Assembly: GCF_050436995.1 (NCBI RefSeq)
Contig: NC_134753.1
Span: 7,316,001 to 7,380,000 of the forward strand
DNA length: 64,000 nt
From: Anticarsia gemmatalis
Lineage: Eukaryota; Arthropoda; Insecta; Lepidoptera; Erebidae
Reading direction: 5' to 3'
In this document: positions 1-13,900 of the stretch, in pieces
Layout of the letters: every line of letters begins with the position of its first letter
Numbering within the stretch: the first letter of the stretch is position 1
Translations under genes and position numbers: made by a program
The notes under the pieces: generated by a model
Told to the model about the DNA's origin: nothing
Seen by the model: the letters and a program-made list of their open reading frames with translations, nothing else
Databases searched by the model: none

Positions 1-106
1 ACAGCAATTAACCGTTACTTACTTAAACTACGTATGCAGGTTAAGGTATCAAAAAAAGAACCGAGAGTAATATAACGTTAATTAAAAAAACATCTCTATT
101 CAATCA

Positions 107-290
107 GTAGATGAGTGACCGCATAGTGGTATTTGAATTGAGCGTCTCTGTGCTTCGGAGATCACGTAAAATCGGTCCCGGTCGTTCTTTATTAAGATAA
201 CAGTCGTTAAGCCATATCAAAGGCCTTTCGGGCTGCTTGAACAACTTTGACACCAGGTTAACCACTAACCAAACGACTGAATAGAATAGA
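107..290 (+). repeat. 5S rRNA-derived SINE, 5'-truncated copy 1
   Basis: This copy closely matches two others in the window (15108-15372 and 19931-20172) and begins inside the 5S-like part: GATGAGTGACCGC at about 110-122 corresponds to the 5S internal control region. It continues through the shared body (AAGATAACAGTCGTTAAGCC) and the tail (AACTTTGACACCAGG, ACCACTAACC). The first ~80 bp of the full element are missing, as expected from incomplete reverse transcription. It lies left of the last visible galectin exon. Confidence 0.7.
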
Positions 291-300
291 TATAGATCCA

Positions 301-512
301 TACTAATATTATAAATGCGAAAGTAACTCTGTCTCTGTCTGTCTGTCTGTTATTCAATCACGCCTAAACTACTGAACCAATTTGCATGAAATTTGGTATG
401 GAGATATTTTGACACCCGAGAAAGGATCACATAGGCTACTTTTTACGCCGGCAAAATGACGCATAATGAGAAAATTAAGGTGGCGGACGAAGTCGCGGTT
501 AAAAGCTATCTT
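301..512 (+). mobile_element. Non-autonomous Helitron-like element, CTGT-repeat type
   Basis: It begins TACTAATATTATAAATGCGAAAG, a start shared by abundant moth Helitron-like elements, followed by a CTGTCTGT microsatellite at 330-350 and a body ending GACGAAGTCGCGGTTAAAAGCT. It abuts SINE copy 1. No coding capacity is seen. The assignment to Helitrons rests on remembered similarity of the ends. Confidence 0.5.
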
Positions 513-546
513 TAATAAAACTTAATAATACGTCGAGTTAACTCAC

Positions 547-3500
547 GTAAGTGCCAGGTATAAGTCGTGCGGTCCGCTGTCGCCGCTCGGCCCCCCAGTC
601 CCCGAAGCGCGCGTTGAGCACGACGAGCTGGTGATCGCGCTGAGACTCCACGTAGGCGCGCACGTTGACGTGCGCCAGCACGTTGGGCCGCGGCCACTCG
701 CGCGCGCTGTCCATCAGGTCCAGCGAGAACGAGTGCAGCAGGGGACGTAGTCTGCAAGTAATACATTATTATTTTTGTCTTAAGGGTTTACTGGCGCAAG
801 TCATGATCTTTTTGGAAACTGTAGCGCAATTCGGTATAGCCTGTACTGTCGTTAAAATAGTTCCTACGGAGCCCGGTAGAGTCGCTTAACAGATTTTCGT
901 GTAAAATTTCTTGATAGCTAGCCTGTTGTCGGTAGTCGATAGTAGTAGAAAATCGAGCTACAGGGCTTCTTGCGGCGTACTATTGTACATACCTTACGAC
1001 CGACTAGTATTTTGGGCTCAAAATACCGTCATGCCAGTGAGTAGGTATTCATTGTGTGGGTGTAACATTCTTGAAAAATATTTAATCATTATTTATGCGT
1101 TGTTTGACCCCAGCTTCGTTGAAGATTTACTCATCAAGCCACATTGAAAAGACCGACTCCATAAAAACAAGATATTATTATGTTGGTATCCATGTATATT
1201 TGACCCGCACTGTTATGAGAATAATAATCGTTAATGGATTCGAGAATACACAAACAGAACACCAGTGTTGGCACACGTCCAAAATTCAGAGGCATTAGGT
1301 CGCGGTTGACTACAAACTGCATATTCAGCATCCATCGACAATGTAACAGTATATTGCGGATATTGCCTCATAAATATAGGAACTTAATTACGTAATAAAC
1401 TGCTTTTATTATAATTTGTATTTATTTACCTTCCATATATAACTAACTGGTGTCCTTCAGGAATACCGTTTGTGAGGGTAGCAACGACATTAGATCGCCA
1501 GGCTATCTCAGAATTTTCTGTTGGAGTGTCTACCGCTGGCCATAAAGGTACCTGAAATTATAACGTAAATATTAGTATAGTACCTATAGAATAGTATTAG
1601 TAGAAGTTTTAATTGAATATAAACCTGCGTCTACATTTTTGCTCTTTCATAAGTGCAATATTGTCTAATGATAGGTAGTCATAATTAAAGTGTCAGAGTA
1701 GAATAAAAAACTGAAAATAAATGGGTTTATTACCTCATTGTGTTTATTTACCTTCATAAAACCGAACAACACTTTCATTACCCATTACTTAGCCAACCAA
1801 CTTCATTAAAACAATCATAATTTTAATTATTGTTGCAAAACAATAGAGATTACTCACTTCTACAGGAGGTGAAGTTAACGTGGGAAAAATGTCAGTCTTT
1901 TGTATTTTTAAGGCCGCATCTCTGATGCCAGTCACTTGAACCCATTCTGCGCTGAGTGGGCTGGGGATCCTGTGAGCATAACTGCAGTATTGTTCGCCGT
2001 CCACGGCCCATAGCGTCTCCTTCTCATCAACTACAATCTCTATAGTAAATGGACGATCCGCTTTAAAAGGAAATAATCTGAAAAAGGATAATAAATATAA
2101 GAACAGAGTGCAAGTTGTAATGTTTATGGGGTGTTTAAAACAGAATTTACACGCAGTGGTCTTTTGGCGCCAAAATAACCATAAAGTTAAAAACTTTATG
2201 ATCATGTTCCAGAAAGCGCATGAAAAGTGTTCCAGCGTTATAATTACGGTGAAGAACGCTGAGTGTAGGTACACAGTACAACCGCCAACAGCTTTGTTTG
2301 AGCTATCAGCTTTTCCTTCGACTAACAAAACATCAAAATTCTGACTCATTGGGTAACATAATAACTTTAGTAGGTATGTACCTACCTGAACGGCATTAGA
2401 CGCTGAACGTTTTATGACCACCGAAAGGGCACCTGTATTTTTTCTTTGTAGGTAGATACATAAACTAAAGTCTTTCTATAGGTACGAACTCCTTCTAATA
2501 CAGAAAGATTTTTCGCTAATGATATTATTTATCAGTTCAAATAGGTAGGTACATTGGTAAACATTGGCAATCGGATAATTTATGCCGCTGTTAATTATTA
2601 ACTACTCTTCAATTAGTATTGCTCGGTACTGAGCTACACATTAGCACTCGCGTTTTATCTCGCACGTGCTTACAGATGTAAAGTGTGTTAATCAAAGGTG
2701 ATGTAATGCACCATTGTTGTAGGTGCCAAGTTAATGACCTCTCACGGTTATGGCAATGAGACGTTTAGTTGAAACTAGCTTTTTGTAGGCTGACAATAGT
2801 AAACATTGTTTATTTTCGTGGGATAATATTCTGAACCTTGGTCTCAAATCTAAAGGTTGTAATAAATTTGAGAATTGACAAACGGCAAGGCTTGCTAAAC
2901 ACATACCTACTCAGTCTAGCCGGGCGGCAAAACTGAATATTTGTAGATGAACCCGATCGGCGCATGCCGAACAAGAGAATTGAGTCGGTTTTGTTTGTTT
3001 TCGTTATAGGTAGGTACCCTTTGCCGAAACGAATATGTGTGAAGCAAGTTTTAATCGCCAGTATCGTTGCGTATAGATGCGCTGCGCTACGATTTAGATC
3101 AATTAATTCATCAGACTGAACAACAAGGTAGGTAATTACCTAAATGCAGTGGTCTCTTCAAGTCCCCATTTGCCGTGACGACGAGTGTTTCTCACCACAT
3201 AGCACTGCGGTAGACGCACATTGAAGTGCACCGAGATGTCTCCACGACCGGTATCGGGCTCTCCACACCCAATGTTCACAGCAAACCTATGTGGACGAAA
3301 CACACATTTATTTACGTAACTAAGTACCTATGTTTTATTACTATTATTTATTAATTTATTTAAATTTATCTGCAATGATTACAAAATGCAGACAGGATAA
3401 TAAAATGGTGATTACATTATGCGTGACACAAATTCTGTTGTTATTTTCCTCGACATTCATCGTCCTTGGTCGCTTTTTGCAACGATCGTATGGTGTAGAT

Positions 3501-6500
3501 ATTCTTGGCTACACCGAATTCAGTCGGTCAAATAATATAATTAGTCCACGCGGAAAATGCACATTAACATGCTGGGCTGAAGTAAATATATAGGGTCTTC
3601 TCATAATAGCTGGTAATATTTTGGGAGGTGATACTGCCCATGAATCTGATCACGAATCCGAAAAAAAAATTTTTTTGGACAACTTATTTTTTTGCTTTTC
3701 TGTAGTGTGAGTGAGCGCTCATACACGAACACATAGAAGCGCTCGTCGTTACACGGCCGCCGCTTCGATGTGTGCGACCGCGACCGAGCGCTGTCAGCTG
3801 ACGCCGCGAGGGGCGGGGACCGCGCGCGGGACGTTCTGTCTTAGTAACAATAATAAATACAAACTGATACTGATTTCCCATAAAACTTTCAGTCTTGGAT
3901 TGGCTAGCAACTACGTGATTAACGTAACTGTCTAATTAAAGTAATTGTTAAATTACTTACCTACACAACGTGTAACACTTAAATCTAAATTACAGAAAGC
4001 ATAACTGCGAATCTTATTTACGCACTGATAACAATTAATTACGCACGGGCATCAGACACTACATACCTAATTTTATCTTTCTAACGTTTTACGACACTTT
4101 TTGCTTCCTCGTTCTGATTCACTTTCACGAACACACGAATTATTAACAAAAATAAACAAAAACATGGTTCATTCACCAATTACCGTATCACACCGCGCAC
4201 GCTCATGATCACGCGCGACAATAACAAATCACAGTTCAGAAAGGTTTTGGAAATAACAGTAATAACAAGCTCACGCATTGACAAAGTTCCACCGGACGCG
4301 CGGACGTCCGAACGAAAGCGATCCTTAATAGGTACTAAGTTGTGACATACGTATGAAGCAAAATAAAATAAATAGGCAGTTAGGGATGGACCCAAAAACT
4401 TAATTACATTTAATATTGATATTTATTTTTCCTTAATAACTTCAAATCAAACTATCTGGAGACTAACATTGAATGAGAAGATATTATTTCTATTTTAATA
4501 AAGATAACAAATAGCAAACGTTGGTTCAGTATCGATATCCTCGAATATTTTTTAAGTTTTTTTTTTCGATTATGATTCATACCTAGTATTATTACAACAA
4601 TAAATCTGTGTCCTCTTGGCCTGCGTGCAGCGTGTAAATGTTAAAGATAATCTTAGGTAGGTACAAATAATACATTCAGTTGGTTTCTACTGTTTTGATA
4701 ATAAAGTAATGCATTTTTACCGATATTTCCACATTTGAATGTAAGCAATAGAAACAAACATCACTAGCGCGGCACGACAAGACAACTACAAAGCGCACCG
4801 CGCGACGCCGCCAAACGATCGGCTCTCTTTGTCGGTGTTTATGCTGTTGAATTTCGCCCTTTGTCGGCATGATTTAATATGCCATGTTTTTATTTTAAAA
4901 AATAGGTAGTATTATTTAAATTAACCAGTTGGTAAGAATTTATTGTGCGTGTTGGTGGTGTCGTAAAACCAAGTGCTTAATCCCGATACGTGAGTGTCAG
5001 TCAGTAAATTGAGTCAGCTGTTATCAGTTAGCTAGACGATTTTCGTACTTTTTTTTTATTCTGTGAGTTTGTGCGTAGTGTCGCATGGTTGTTTGTTTGA
5101 CGCATCTGTAACGAATCTCTGGCGATACGCCGTACGCTATTTAGGTAAGTAATGTAACCTTTTTGATTTGTTTGATTTCATCATTCATCAATCATTTGTG
5201 TATTGTCGTTCGGTAATCAGCCGTTAACAGTAGGTAATTGAGATTCGTAGTTATGATTTCGTCAATTTATGTGTATGTAATGTGGGATGGTAATCCTATG
5301 TTCGATGCAACTGTATTCAAACTCTCGCGATACGCTACGTTCTGTAGGTTAGTAATTTAACAAAAACTTAAATGGCATAGTTACGTTAATCACGTAGTTG
5401 CTAGCCAATCCAAGACTGAAAGTATTATGGGAAATCAGTATCAGTTTGTATTTATTATTGTTACTAAGACAGAACGTCCCGCGTGCGGTCCCCGCCCCTC
5501 GCGGGGTCAGCTGACAGCGCTCGGTCGCGGTCGCACACATCGAAGCGGCGGCCGTGTAACGACGAGCGCTTCTATGTGTTCGTGTATGAGCGCTCACTCA
5601 CACTACAGAAAAGCAAAAAAATAAGTTTGTCCAAAAAAATTTTTTTTTTCGGATTCGTGATCAGATTCATGGGCAGTATCACCTCCCAAAATATTACCAG
5701 CTATTATGAGAAGACCCTGTATATATACAGAGGTGTTTTGTTTACCATGGTAAATCGTCGCTCGGTGTGCCCGTGCAAACAATATGAGACCCAATGGTCA
5801 AGGGTTCCTTCAATGTTTGCGTGAAGTTCACCTCTCGGGCCTCGGCTAGCTGGGACTGAAATCAAACAACGTAAACCTTTAACAGTTTATTTGATGTGTT
5901 TTATAACCAACTTTACGATTCCCAGTATTAAAGTAAAAGATAATATTGACGTCTACATTCCAGATGTTTTCAGCTTTCGACATCCATGCAATAATACAAA
6001 GCATACATTGAACAGTTTACAACAATTGTTGCATGAGACATCCTATTTAAATTAATTTATTCGTTTACTCTATACTTCGTTTAAACTGTTTCATACAATG
6101 CAAATGCAAACTTTAATGTGACTGTTAGTCACAAAATATGGTTAACAACATCATTAAAAAACGATGCACGAATGCGTCCACTACTTTGGGCGCTGATTGA
6201 ATTAAAAGTATGAGATCATCGAGGCATGCCTTTCCTTAATTGTTTCTACCTCTGGCCTTATTCGTACAGGAAGGTGACTACAAAGAAATAAAAGCTAGAA
6301 CCTGGGTATGAGGTCGGTGTTTTTTTTTAATTTTACTTTAAGAGATCCGAGGTTTTTTAGGGAAATGCCAAATTCTGTTGTGAAAAGCTCGACGTAGCGC
6401 GTAGCTAAAATCGCAAGAAAACTAGGTAAGTACCTAATTAGTTGGGGTCGCCTCATCATCACATTTTCTTGGTCCTGTGTGAGTGAGTCGCGGTCAACAA

Positions 6501-9500
6501 TAATTTTAAACCTACGTTTCTATATCCACTAGAACTTTCAGTATATTTATGTTGCCTTATAGTAAGTACCTACATTGTATGTAGGTACAATCCTATTGTT
6601 TTCAAAAAGCGTGGTAATATGATTACAAATGAAGCAGATATTATTTACGATGGGTTGTTAAATAAGTAAATTGTTTCATGGTAATTTTGGCGTGTTTCAA
6701 TGTAACTTTTGATAGGTGTATATATACCTACCTAGGTATACATATATTTCCTAACAAGCTACTTAAGAAGGTACCTACTTTCTTGTTAATACAATGGAAA
6801 CTGGTAAATTTTAATGAGATTCAAGATATGAGCAAGAGCTTATCTCGGTATTATTTAAATCTAACGATGTAAAATCCTATACAATGGAATGTGATTTAAT
6901 TCTGAGAAGAAATACTAAAATAAAACCGACCAAGGGCAACGTAGAGCTGGATAAGAAAAAGATATTATAAAAATACTAGGTATGACAGGCAGACTAGTAG
7001 AAACATAGGTATTGATACCGATACTTGTCTATGTTAATTCCCAACTGCCAGTAGCGCTGTTAGTTAAAGTTAGTTCATTAGTTATACTTAACTGATAACG
7101 ACAAATATGGTGGTAGCATTTAATTAGCTAATCGAATGACCCACTTTATTATTGTACACTCTGCTGCCGGCAAACTTTAACGAAGTGAGTACTGTGGTAT
7201 GGTATTCTCCAGCATTGTTTACTCTATAGCTGTAGAGCTGTGGAGTAAGTTTGCGTGTCTAAACTCAATCAATAAGGCCCCAACGGAGCCAGCTATAGTT
7301 ATATCCACTCCAGCCGTGTACCAATTTCGGTATCCATAACTATTTCATGTTCAATCAATAAGTTTATTTCTGTGTAAGAAGTGAAGAATCGGTGTTTTTA
7401 ACACACACCTTAAAATAAGCTGGCGTGTGAGCGATGCCGGCAAAAATAAACATAGTAAATGCATTATAAATAAAATTGTCACAGATAAATTCTTATCAAA
7501 TACTCTTATCATTAATATACGAATATTAAGCATAATCTGTCTACGAAAACGTGATGATTACGAGTTATACACGAGCGATTATTCGACAGTTAGACACCGA
7601 TAATCGAACCTGTATCGAGTTCAGTAGTAGTTCACTCACCTAACAAAGTTGCTTGAAGAGTCAAGAGTCAAATAAAACTTAGATAACTATTATATTTTAC
7701 ATAGTTTATGTAAGTAATCAACAACGTAGTGGAAAATGAATAAATCTTACTTATTCGATTATTTTTTTACAAAATTGCAGCGAGTGAGATCATCAGTGGT
7801 TACACTCATTAACCTTCACACTGAAAATAAATGCTGTCAGAATTCGTTTCTACAGCTCACATTGTGTGGAGACAAACTAGCTGATCGCGTCATCACGTCT
7901 TCCAATTTAATTTTCACGAAAAAATGCACGATCGGAAGGAGAAAAAATACTTTTGCGCTGTCAGTAATTAGTACATAAACTATGTAAGTGATTCCTAACT
8001 GATAATCTCACTGTTTAAACAAAAATAATATAGGTAGGTAGGTTTGATTGTCGATAAATTACAAAAGTGTTATTTAAATGTGATAAATATGAATTATTAT
8101 GATACAGCAGCAATCGATTTTTCATGGTCAAAAATACTGTTTACGTACACAAATGGGGTACAGTAACGCCTTGTTAAGTGATTAAATGTTATATTAGGTA
8201 AAACGTACCTAATATTTATTTATAAAAACTTGTGACTCAAAGTTATCGGGCGAGTCAGTGAGATAAGTAGGTAAGAGGTAGGAGTGTGTCAACAAAAAAT
8301 ATTGTAGCCTCGAGTGAGTTACTTAGAAGATATTTACACAAGTTATAGCTATTATGAGTCATGTAATGGCCAGTAAGTACGTCGTAAATAGTCAGGCTTT
8401 ATTATTTCCTAAACGCTTAAAAATATGTTGATATTTATACTTATTTGGGTTGGTTAATATATTTTCGCACGTTAACATTGATAGTTTAGTAATCAAACCC
8501 CTTATTTTGTGTATCAAAAACAAAATCAATGTTTAATTGGCATGAGCCTGATAATTAAAATTATATTGATTTAATATTTACTTAAAATCGGAGGAAATTA
8601 CCAATGATATCGGTAAATTGTCTTCTTCATTTTCATCATTTTCCGGAGGTCGAGCGCGGCAAAATAAACGGCGGCAAAAAGCACCACAGCCGCATCTATC
8701 TCCGAAACAAACCATAATCGATATTTGTTTATACACTGATAATTGCCACTAAAAATGTATTATTAGTTTATTACACGACATGATTCAGTGAAACTATCAA
8801 ATTCACGCGACCGCATCTCACGAAAATATCCGCTCAAGCGGCAGCAGCGAGTCGATCGTTTTGGCCGAGTTCGTCTAGCCAACTACCTACCGCAAAACTT
8901 GTACATGTAGGCATAGGTAGTCACCAGCACCAGCTTACATTGTCCGTTGTTTGGATATTCACGCACACATACAGGGGAAACTTGACGTAGCGTAGGTACG
9001 AGCTACGGCCTACGGTAGGCACGTATAAAAAATATTAGGCAAGGTACTGTTTACGTCTACTACGTAAGTTTTGGCTATGCGCATCTAGAATGCCGATGCA
9101 GCTAGTGCTAATTAAGTCTAAGCATAACTACATAATACCTATTTTATTAAATGTTTCGCCGTTAAACTTCCTTGTTTATATTGTACATCAGCTCGGATTA
9201 GGCATATCGGAATGGAACTCCATAGGGAAGCAGCAATATCATTCCTCCTCGCTCTTTCATGACATAAGCGCTGCAATGATTCAGAGTGTTCGTACATTGA
9301 TGACATTTGTTGTTTGTATTAAATTATGGGGTACAAATTTAACTTTGCTTTAACTAGTAAGAATAATTTCAGAAGTAGTAATAAGAACCGAACTGGTGAA
9401 CATCGTATGATAATATCCCACAGTTCCTACGCCGTATCTAGCCTGGATGATCATCTTGAAGAATAGGAAGACAGATTTAAATAAAATCATTACTTTAGCT

Positions 9501-9909
9501 CTAAGTTCTTTCAATACTTAGGTACCGAGTTCTGGCAGGTACAATTAACTAGCTTACATAATTAAGAAACCAGTTTTATAACACGTCGATGTGTTAATAA
9601 AACAATACTTACCTAGGTATAAATATTAGCCAAATTGATAAATAAGATTAGTTACGAGTAAAACCACTACATAAGATTGATATCTAGCTTTTGATATAGC
9701 AGATATGTATGTATTAAAGCCTAATACCGCAATAAATAAAATAGGCAGGATAATGATAACTAACTACAGCTGTTAAGTTAATAACTAACCTCAAAATCCA
9801 ATGCATCTTCAGCGAAGTCATACTCGATGAAATCTCGAAGTATTTTACCTTCTTGTACGTCATAATCCATTCCAGCACAGTTTACACATTGCATCACTTC
9901 AACAGGCAT
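547..9909 (-). CDS. Tandem-repeat galectin (two CRDs), 3' end off the left edge
   Basis: This is a beta-galactoside-binding lectin, normally cytosolic or secreted by a leaderless route. Exons in transcription order are 9790-9909 (ATG), 5746-5855, 3140-3286, 1858-2077, 1430-1551 and 547-751. All have GT-AG borders and consistent phases, giving 308 codons before the edge. Exon 1 encodes a 40-residue acidic leader with a CVNC motif that is outside the lectin fold. CRD1 spans exons 2-4 with sugar-site residues HFNVR, RNTR and WGLEE, then an FPFKADRPF strand and an HR pair. CRD2 starts with GHQLVIYG in exon 5 and continues with HVNVR, VLN and WGAER in exon 6. The last third of CRD2 and the stop are outside the window. 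CRD1 has Thr where the usual E-x-R arginine would be, while CRD2 keeps it. The galectin call is firm; which insect galectin it matches is unknown. Confidence 0.88.
3593..5717. mobile_element. Long-terminal-inverted-repeat DNA element in galectin intron 2
   Basis: Two arms of about 375 bp (3593-3971 and about 5337-5717) are inverted copies differing at only a few positions. Both begin GGGTCTTCTCATAATAGCTG. Each arm includes a run of A/T around 3660-3690 and a GC-rich block (about 3740-3830 and 5480-5570) very unlike the surroundings. The ~1.4 kb centre (3972-5336) has no convincing coding region. It holds a consensus 5' splice site at 5138 (TTAGGTAAGT). Flanks are TATA-rich (aaatatata / tgtatatat), so a target duplication cannot be fixed. 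The right end lies 28 bp from exon 2 of the galectin. The superfamily is unknown to me. Confidence 0.7.
5856..9789. other. Galectin intron 1 (about 3.9 kb), no gene seen
   Basis: AT-rich intronic DNA with many short TAGGTA-type repeats. I find no exon with matching phase and no strong coding signal on either strand. A GC-richer patch at about 8640-8900 (CGGCGGCAAAAAGC region) could be regulatory, but that is only composition. Confidence 0.5.
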
Positions 9910-10913
9910 ACTTTACCCACTAGTGTTCTTAACGCAGAAGTAACACACTTCACAGTTAACTTTAGTCATTGTTCTACAAAATCAATAACTTATTCACACG
10001 TATTACCGCACCGGTTATTGACGAGGATTTATAGACCTAAAATGTTGATCGGAGTCCGACTAAATAATATAAATGCGCTTTTGTAGTGAATAGTATCGCA
10101 GTCGCGCACTGCTCTTTATTCAGGTAAATACAAACAACTTGCATAGAAACCGATCCTTTAATATGCTTGACAGTTAAAGTATTGGTATCTCTTTCACACG
10201 AACTTAGTAGAGGCTGTGTAAGAGAGAGACGAATATAGCACAGCTTGACATCTACGTTATCTGGTTGATTGATAACGCAATAATAAAAAACATTGAGTTA
10301 TCAATGCAAACAAAGGAACAAAAACGCCGCGTACACCTACGTATTTTTGTATTATGTAGAGTTCCGTATGAAAAAAACGAATATTATAGAATTTTTAACC
10401 TGCGTCATTGGGATTTGTTGAGCTCGATCTACCTGCAGGTTTTACGGGTTGCAGCCCCACAGATTAAGGGTCCCCAAAGACTCCAATACGTTGAATATAA
10501 AAAATATATTGTTTTCTCGCAAACGCAGAAAAATCAGACCGTATCCTTTGTGTTGTTGTGGAACGATGTTTTGGAACCTTATTATATAGTTACCGTTTTC
10601 TGATTTTATATTTTGGAATACTGATAGTATAATTAGGTTTTGACGAGTTATAACTGGGGCTACTGGAGTTCATATCAAAACGCCATTTATGACACAACAC
10701 TATATATTAAACGGTGATAAAGCATCATGTCATTGTTAGGTAGGAACATGGCTGGTACTTATTTTATTTGATTTACTTGAGAAATATTATGTAGGAACAG
10801 GTTTTCTATATAAACACAGCATTTCTTTATGCAGTAGAAAGTAATCTTACGAAGGAATAAAGTAGTGTTTGAGATTCACAATTCTTTATTAGAACTTATA
10901 CCTAACCTACACT
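9910..10913. other. Intergenic: galectin 5' flank and 3' flank of the PR-domain gene
   Basis: About 1 kb between the galectin start codon and the stop codon of the PR-domain zinc-finger gene, both on the minus strand. It must hold the galectin promoter and the zinc-finger 3' UTR. I see no clear TATA box at the expected distance from 9909. The open frame at 10265-10603 on the plus strand has no recognisable motif. Confidence 0.45.
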
Positions 10914-13900
10914 TTAGTGAGAATCAGCAGCACACAGTACAGTAAGAAATTGATAGGGAATCGTGGTTGTCTTGTTGCTGAGTATTTCTTCAGGCTCGGG
11001 GGGATTATTCTGCAAAAAAGAAAAAAAATATATATATTTAGTAGACTTAAAGTTTTTAGCCTTCAGTATCAGACTAGTTTTTTTGTTAGTTCCCGATAAA
11101 TGGTTTATTTATAATACCGACAGTTTATAATGATTTATCAAAGTGAGAAGTGGCTGGTTTTTTATAATCCGCCAATGCTTAACATAATCTTAATGATTAA
11201 AAATTATATTAACACCTGTCATAAAGATTAGGTCAGTCTATCACATTCTTTAAGATAGGAAGAATAATAATTATAGTATCTGTCGGCTAGTCTCACAAAA
11301 TTTTACTCGTAATAAAACTCAAGGTACTATTCATAAAAATATATGAAGTTCTGAAAGGCTTATAAAAAGTTTTGTTTTCTTAACTCCTTAGCGAAATGAA
11401 AAGGAGAAAGCATAATATAGTAGTATTTTTAACTAAAATAGGTTTGTAGTGTGTTTATGAATGAGAGGGTAAGTATATTAGTAAACATGAATGACTGTGA
11501 ATCGAGGTCGTATTACCAAGTGTGGGTGATGTTGTCGCTGATGCTGCAGCAGCTTGGCCCTCGTGGCGTACTGTCGCGGGCACACGGGACACGCGGCCGG
11601 GGCACACTCGCGGGACCCTCCGTCCAGCCGCGCTGGACGCGGCATGCGGCTCTTGTCCATGTCTAACAACAAACATTTACTTTAGTATGACTTTTATCTA
11701 ATATCTCGTGGGAATCGAGAATTCTTCGTAAAGCGAGTTCAATTTTATTCTAGTGTGATTAACATTTTTCAATAGCGAAATGGATGTCAGGATACAGCCT
11801 CCGCGGCTTCCGAATACGAGTTAAGCGTACAGTTTTGTCGATATGGATGGATATGAGCGTGAGTGGCAAAGATATTAGTAAAAGTATTATCATCGGGATA
11901 ATCGTCTAATCATCAGAATATAAGTCATAGTTCGAGTCGCGCTGATAGCGGTGGCTTTAGAGTGAGTGCTAGTGTAGGTGGGTCATGCGTTTACCGGGGT
12001 GGTGCAGACGCGCGTGTCGGTCTCGCTTGGCGGCGGTGCGGTAGAGCTTGGGGCAGGCGGCGCACGGGTAGTGCAGCACGCGGCGCCGCAGCGGCACGCG
12101 CGCCGCCGTGCCGTGCACGCGCCACAAGTGGTTCACCAACATGCCGCGCCGCTGGGGACAGAACACACACGTTAACTACAATATTCTAGAACGACTTACT
12201 TGTTCTTCCTCACACCAGAGTTTGCTATTCTATAAATAGGTATCTATGAAGTGGGAACCATGTAAAAGTGGCGTAACTATACCGTTCGAGGCCCGTGGCA
12301 AATTCATCGGATGGGCCCCCTCCCCCCAATATAAAAAAAGCTGAAATGTGTGATAAGTAAAAAATTGGGAGTTGGGATGCTCTTCCAATCGGGGGCCCCT
12401 TCCAGCTGGGGTCCTATGGAATTTTTCCGACATCCCACCCTGTAGTTACGCCACTGCTACGCAACATCTCTTCTACTATAAAAATGTAACACTTTAGTCA
12501 GGTAAAGGACGAATCTAGGATACGAATACCCCAACCCGTAAGATTGCAGGCTACTACGGCTAGAGAGCACAGCAAAACTAATAAGTATCGTATTGCTTTC
12601 CAGCGTCTGAGTACCAAAAAAGGGGGGTGGGGAGTGATTAAGTTTGTGTAAATCGGTTCCGCAGTTCACTCGTGACATAACATACTAGAGCACGAGACTT
12701 TTGAAAAATCAAGTTACTTCCTAGACTTTCTGCAAGCACAAGTTATATTGAAGTTATGCCTTTTAAATTGCTTTGATAGAAAATTAAGTTATATATACCT
12801 TGAAAACGTATTCACACCGGTCACATTTGTATAGTGTATCAGATTCGACTGTTTTTGCGCTGGGTAAGTCAGTACCTTCACTACGAACGGCCTCCTTAAA
12901 AATACAAGTCAAATCAAATCAAAGTCAATTTAGAATACAAAGTGCTTGAGTATCCTAGTTTAATTCTTTCAAGATGTAATAAGGTTCTTCACTGACCTTG
13001 TCTGCCTCTCCTTCATTGGAATGTTGAGTAAAAACGTGTTGCGCCAATTGTTCCTTATTAGGGAACACTTTTTTGCATTCGCATTCGAAACGTCGTGCTG
13101 GACACGCACTGCATGAACGAAAGATAAATTTAAGGTCATATTGAATACGTAATATAGCCAGAAAAGTAAAGCTTTCCAAGCCACCTGAGTAAGTAGCACA
13201 ATGCGATTTGTTTCATATCGCACAATAGATGAAACGCAGCATTGCACGTTTTAAGCACGCCAACATATATCTCTAGTCTATCACAAAAGCAGTTACGTGT
13301 GTAGGTACGCGACATGTGCGTAGCGCACGTAGACACGTGCATTGTAAATAGAATGCCCTTTCAATAAAAGCTTGAATTAAAAATAACTGACAAGTTTACC
13401 GAACATGCCGACGTTTTTTTCCTGCTGGGACTTCTTCATTACAATATGGACATGTCGTTGGTTCAGTCTTTTTCTGTACGACTTTGCTCTGCAAGAAAAA
13501 ATACATAGTTATGCACAAAATAAGAGGTTTAATGTAACACAGAAGTTAGAAAACCGCGGCTTTGACTGTTAAGATAAAAAATATCTAGCGATAACAAAAG
13601 ACATGAGACTACTAAAATTTGGGAGTATTTCTTAGAAAAAAAATATTCTGTTGACAAATATAACAAACAAAAAGAACCAGAAAGTATAAATAAAAATACA
13701 AACCTCTTCCTTTGGTAAAATATTCGTTTTATTCGTACATTCAGTCAAAGAATCCATATCAGTTGGTAGAGGGCTCTCGCTGACGAGTTCGTAGGGGTTA
13801 AATACTTCGGACCGCGAGTTCCCTGATATATCAAGACTAGGCATACGGTCCGTATCAAACAAATTAGTAGAGAAGTCTAAACCGTTGGAGTAGTTCTGAA

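Noticed and set aside
1789..2421. Minus-strand 210-codon open frame as one exon
   Set aside because: Only 1858-2077 is galectin coding sequence. The parts beyond the acceptor at 2078 and donor at 1857 are intron, and the phases of neighbouring exons fit only the shorter exon.
10265..10603. Plus-strand 112-codon frame between galectin and the PR-domain gene
   Set aside because: No motif, no splice or promoter support, low-complexity composition; chance open frame in intergenic DNA.
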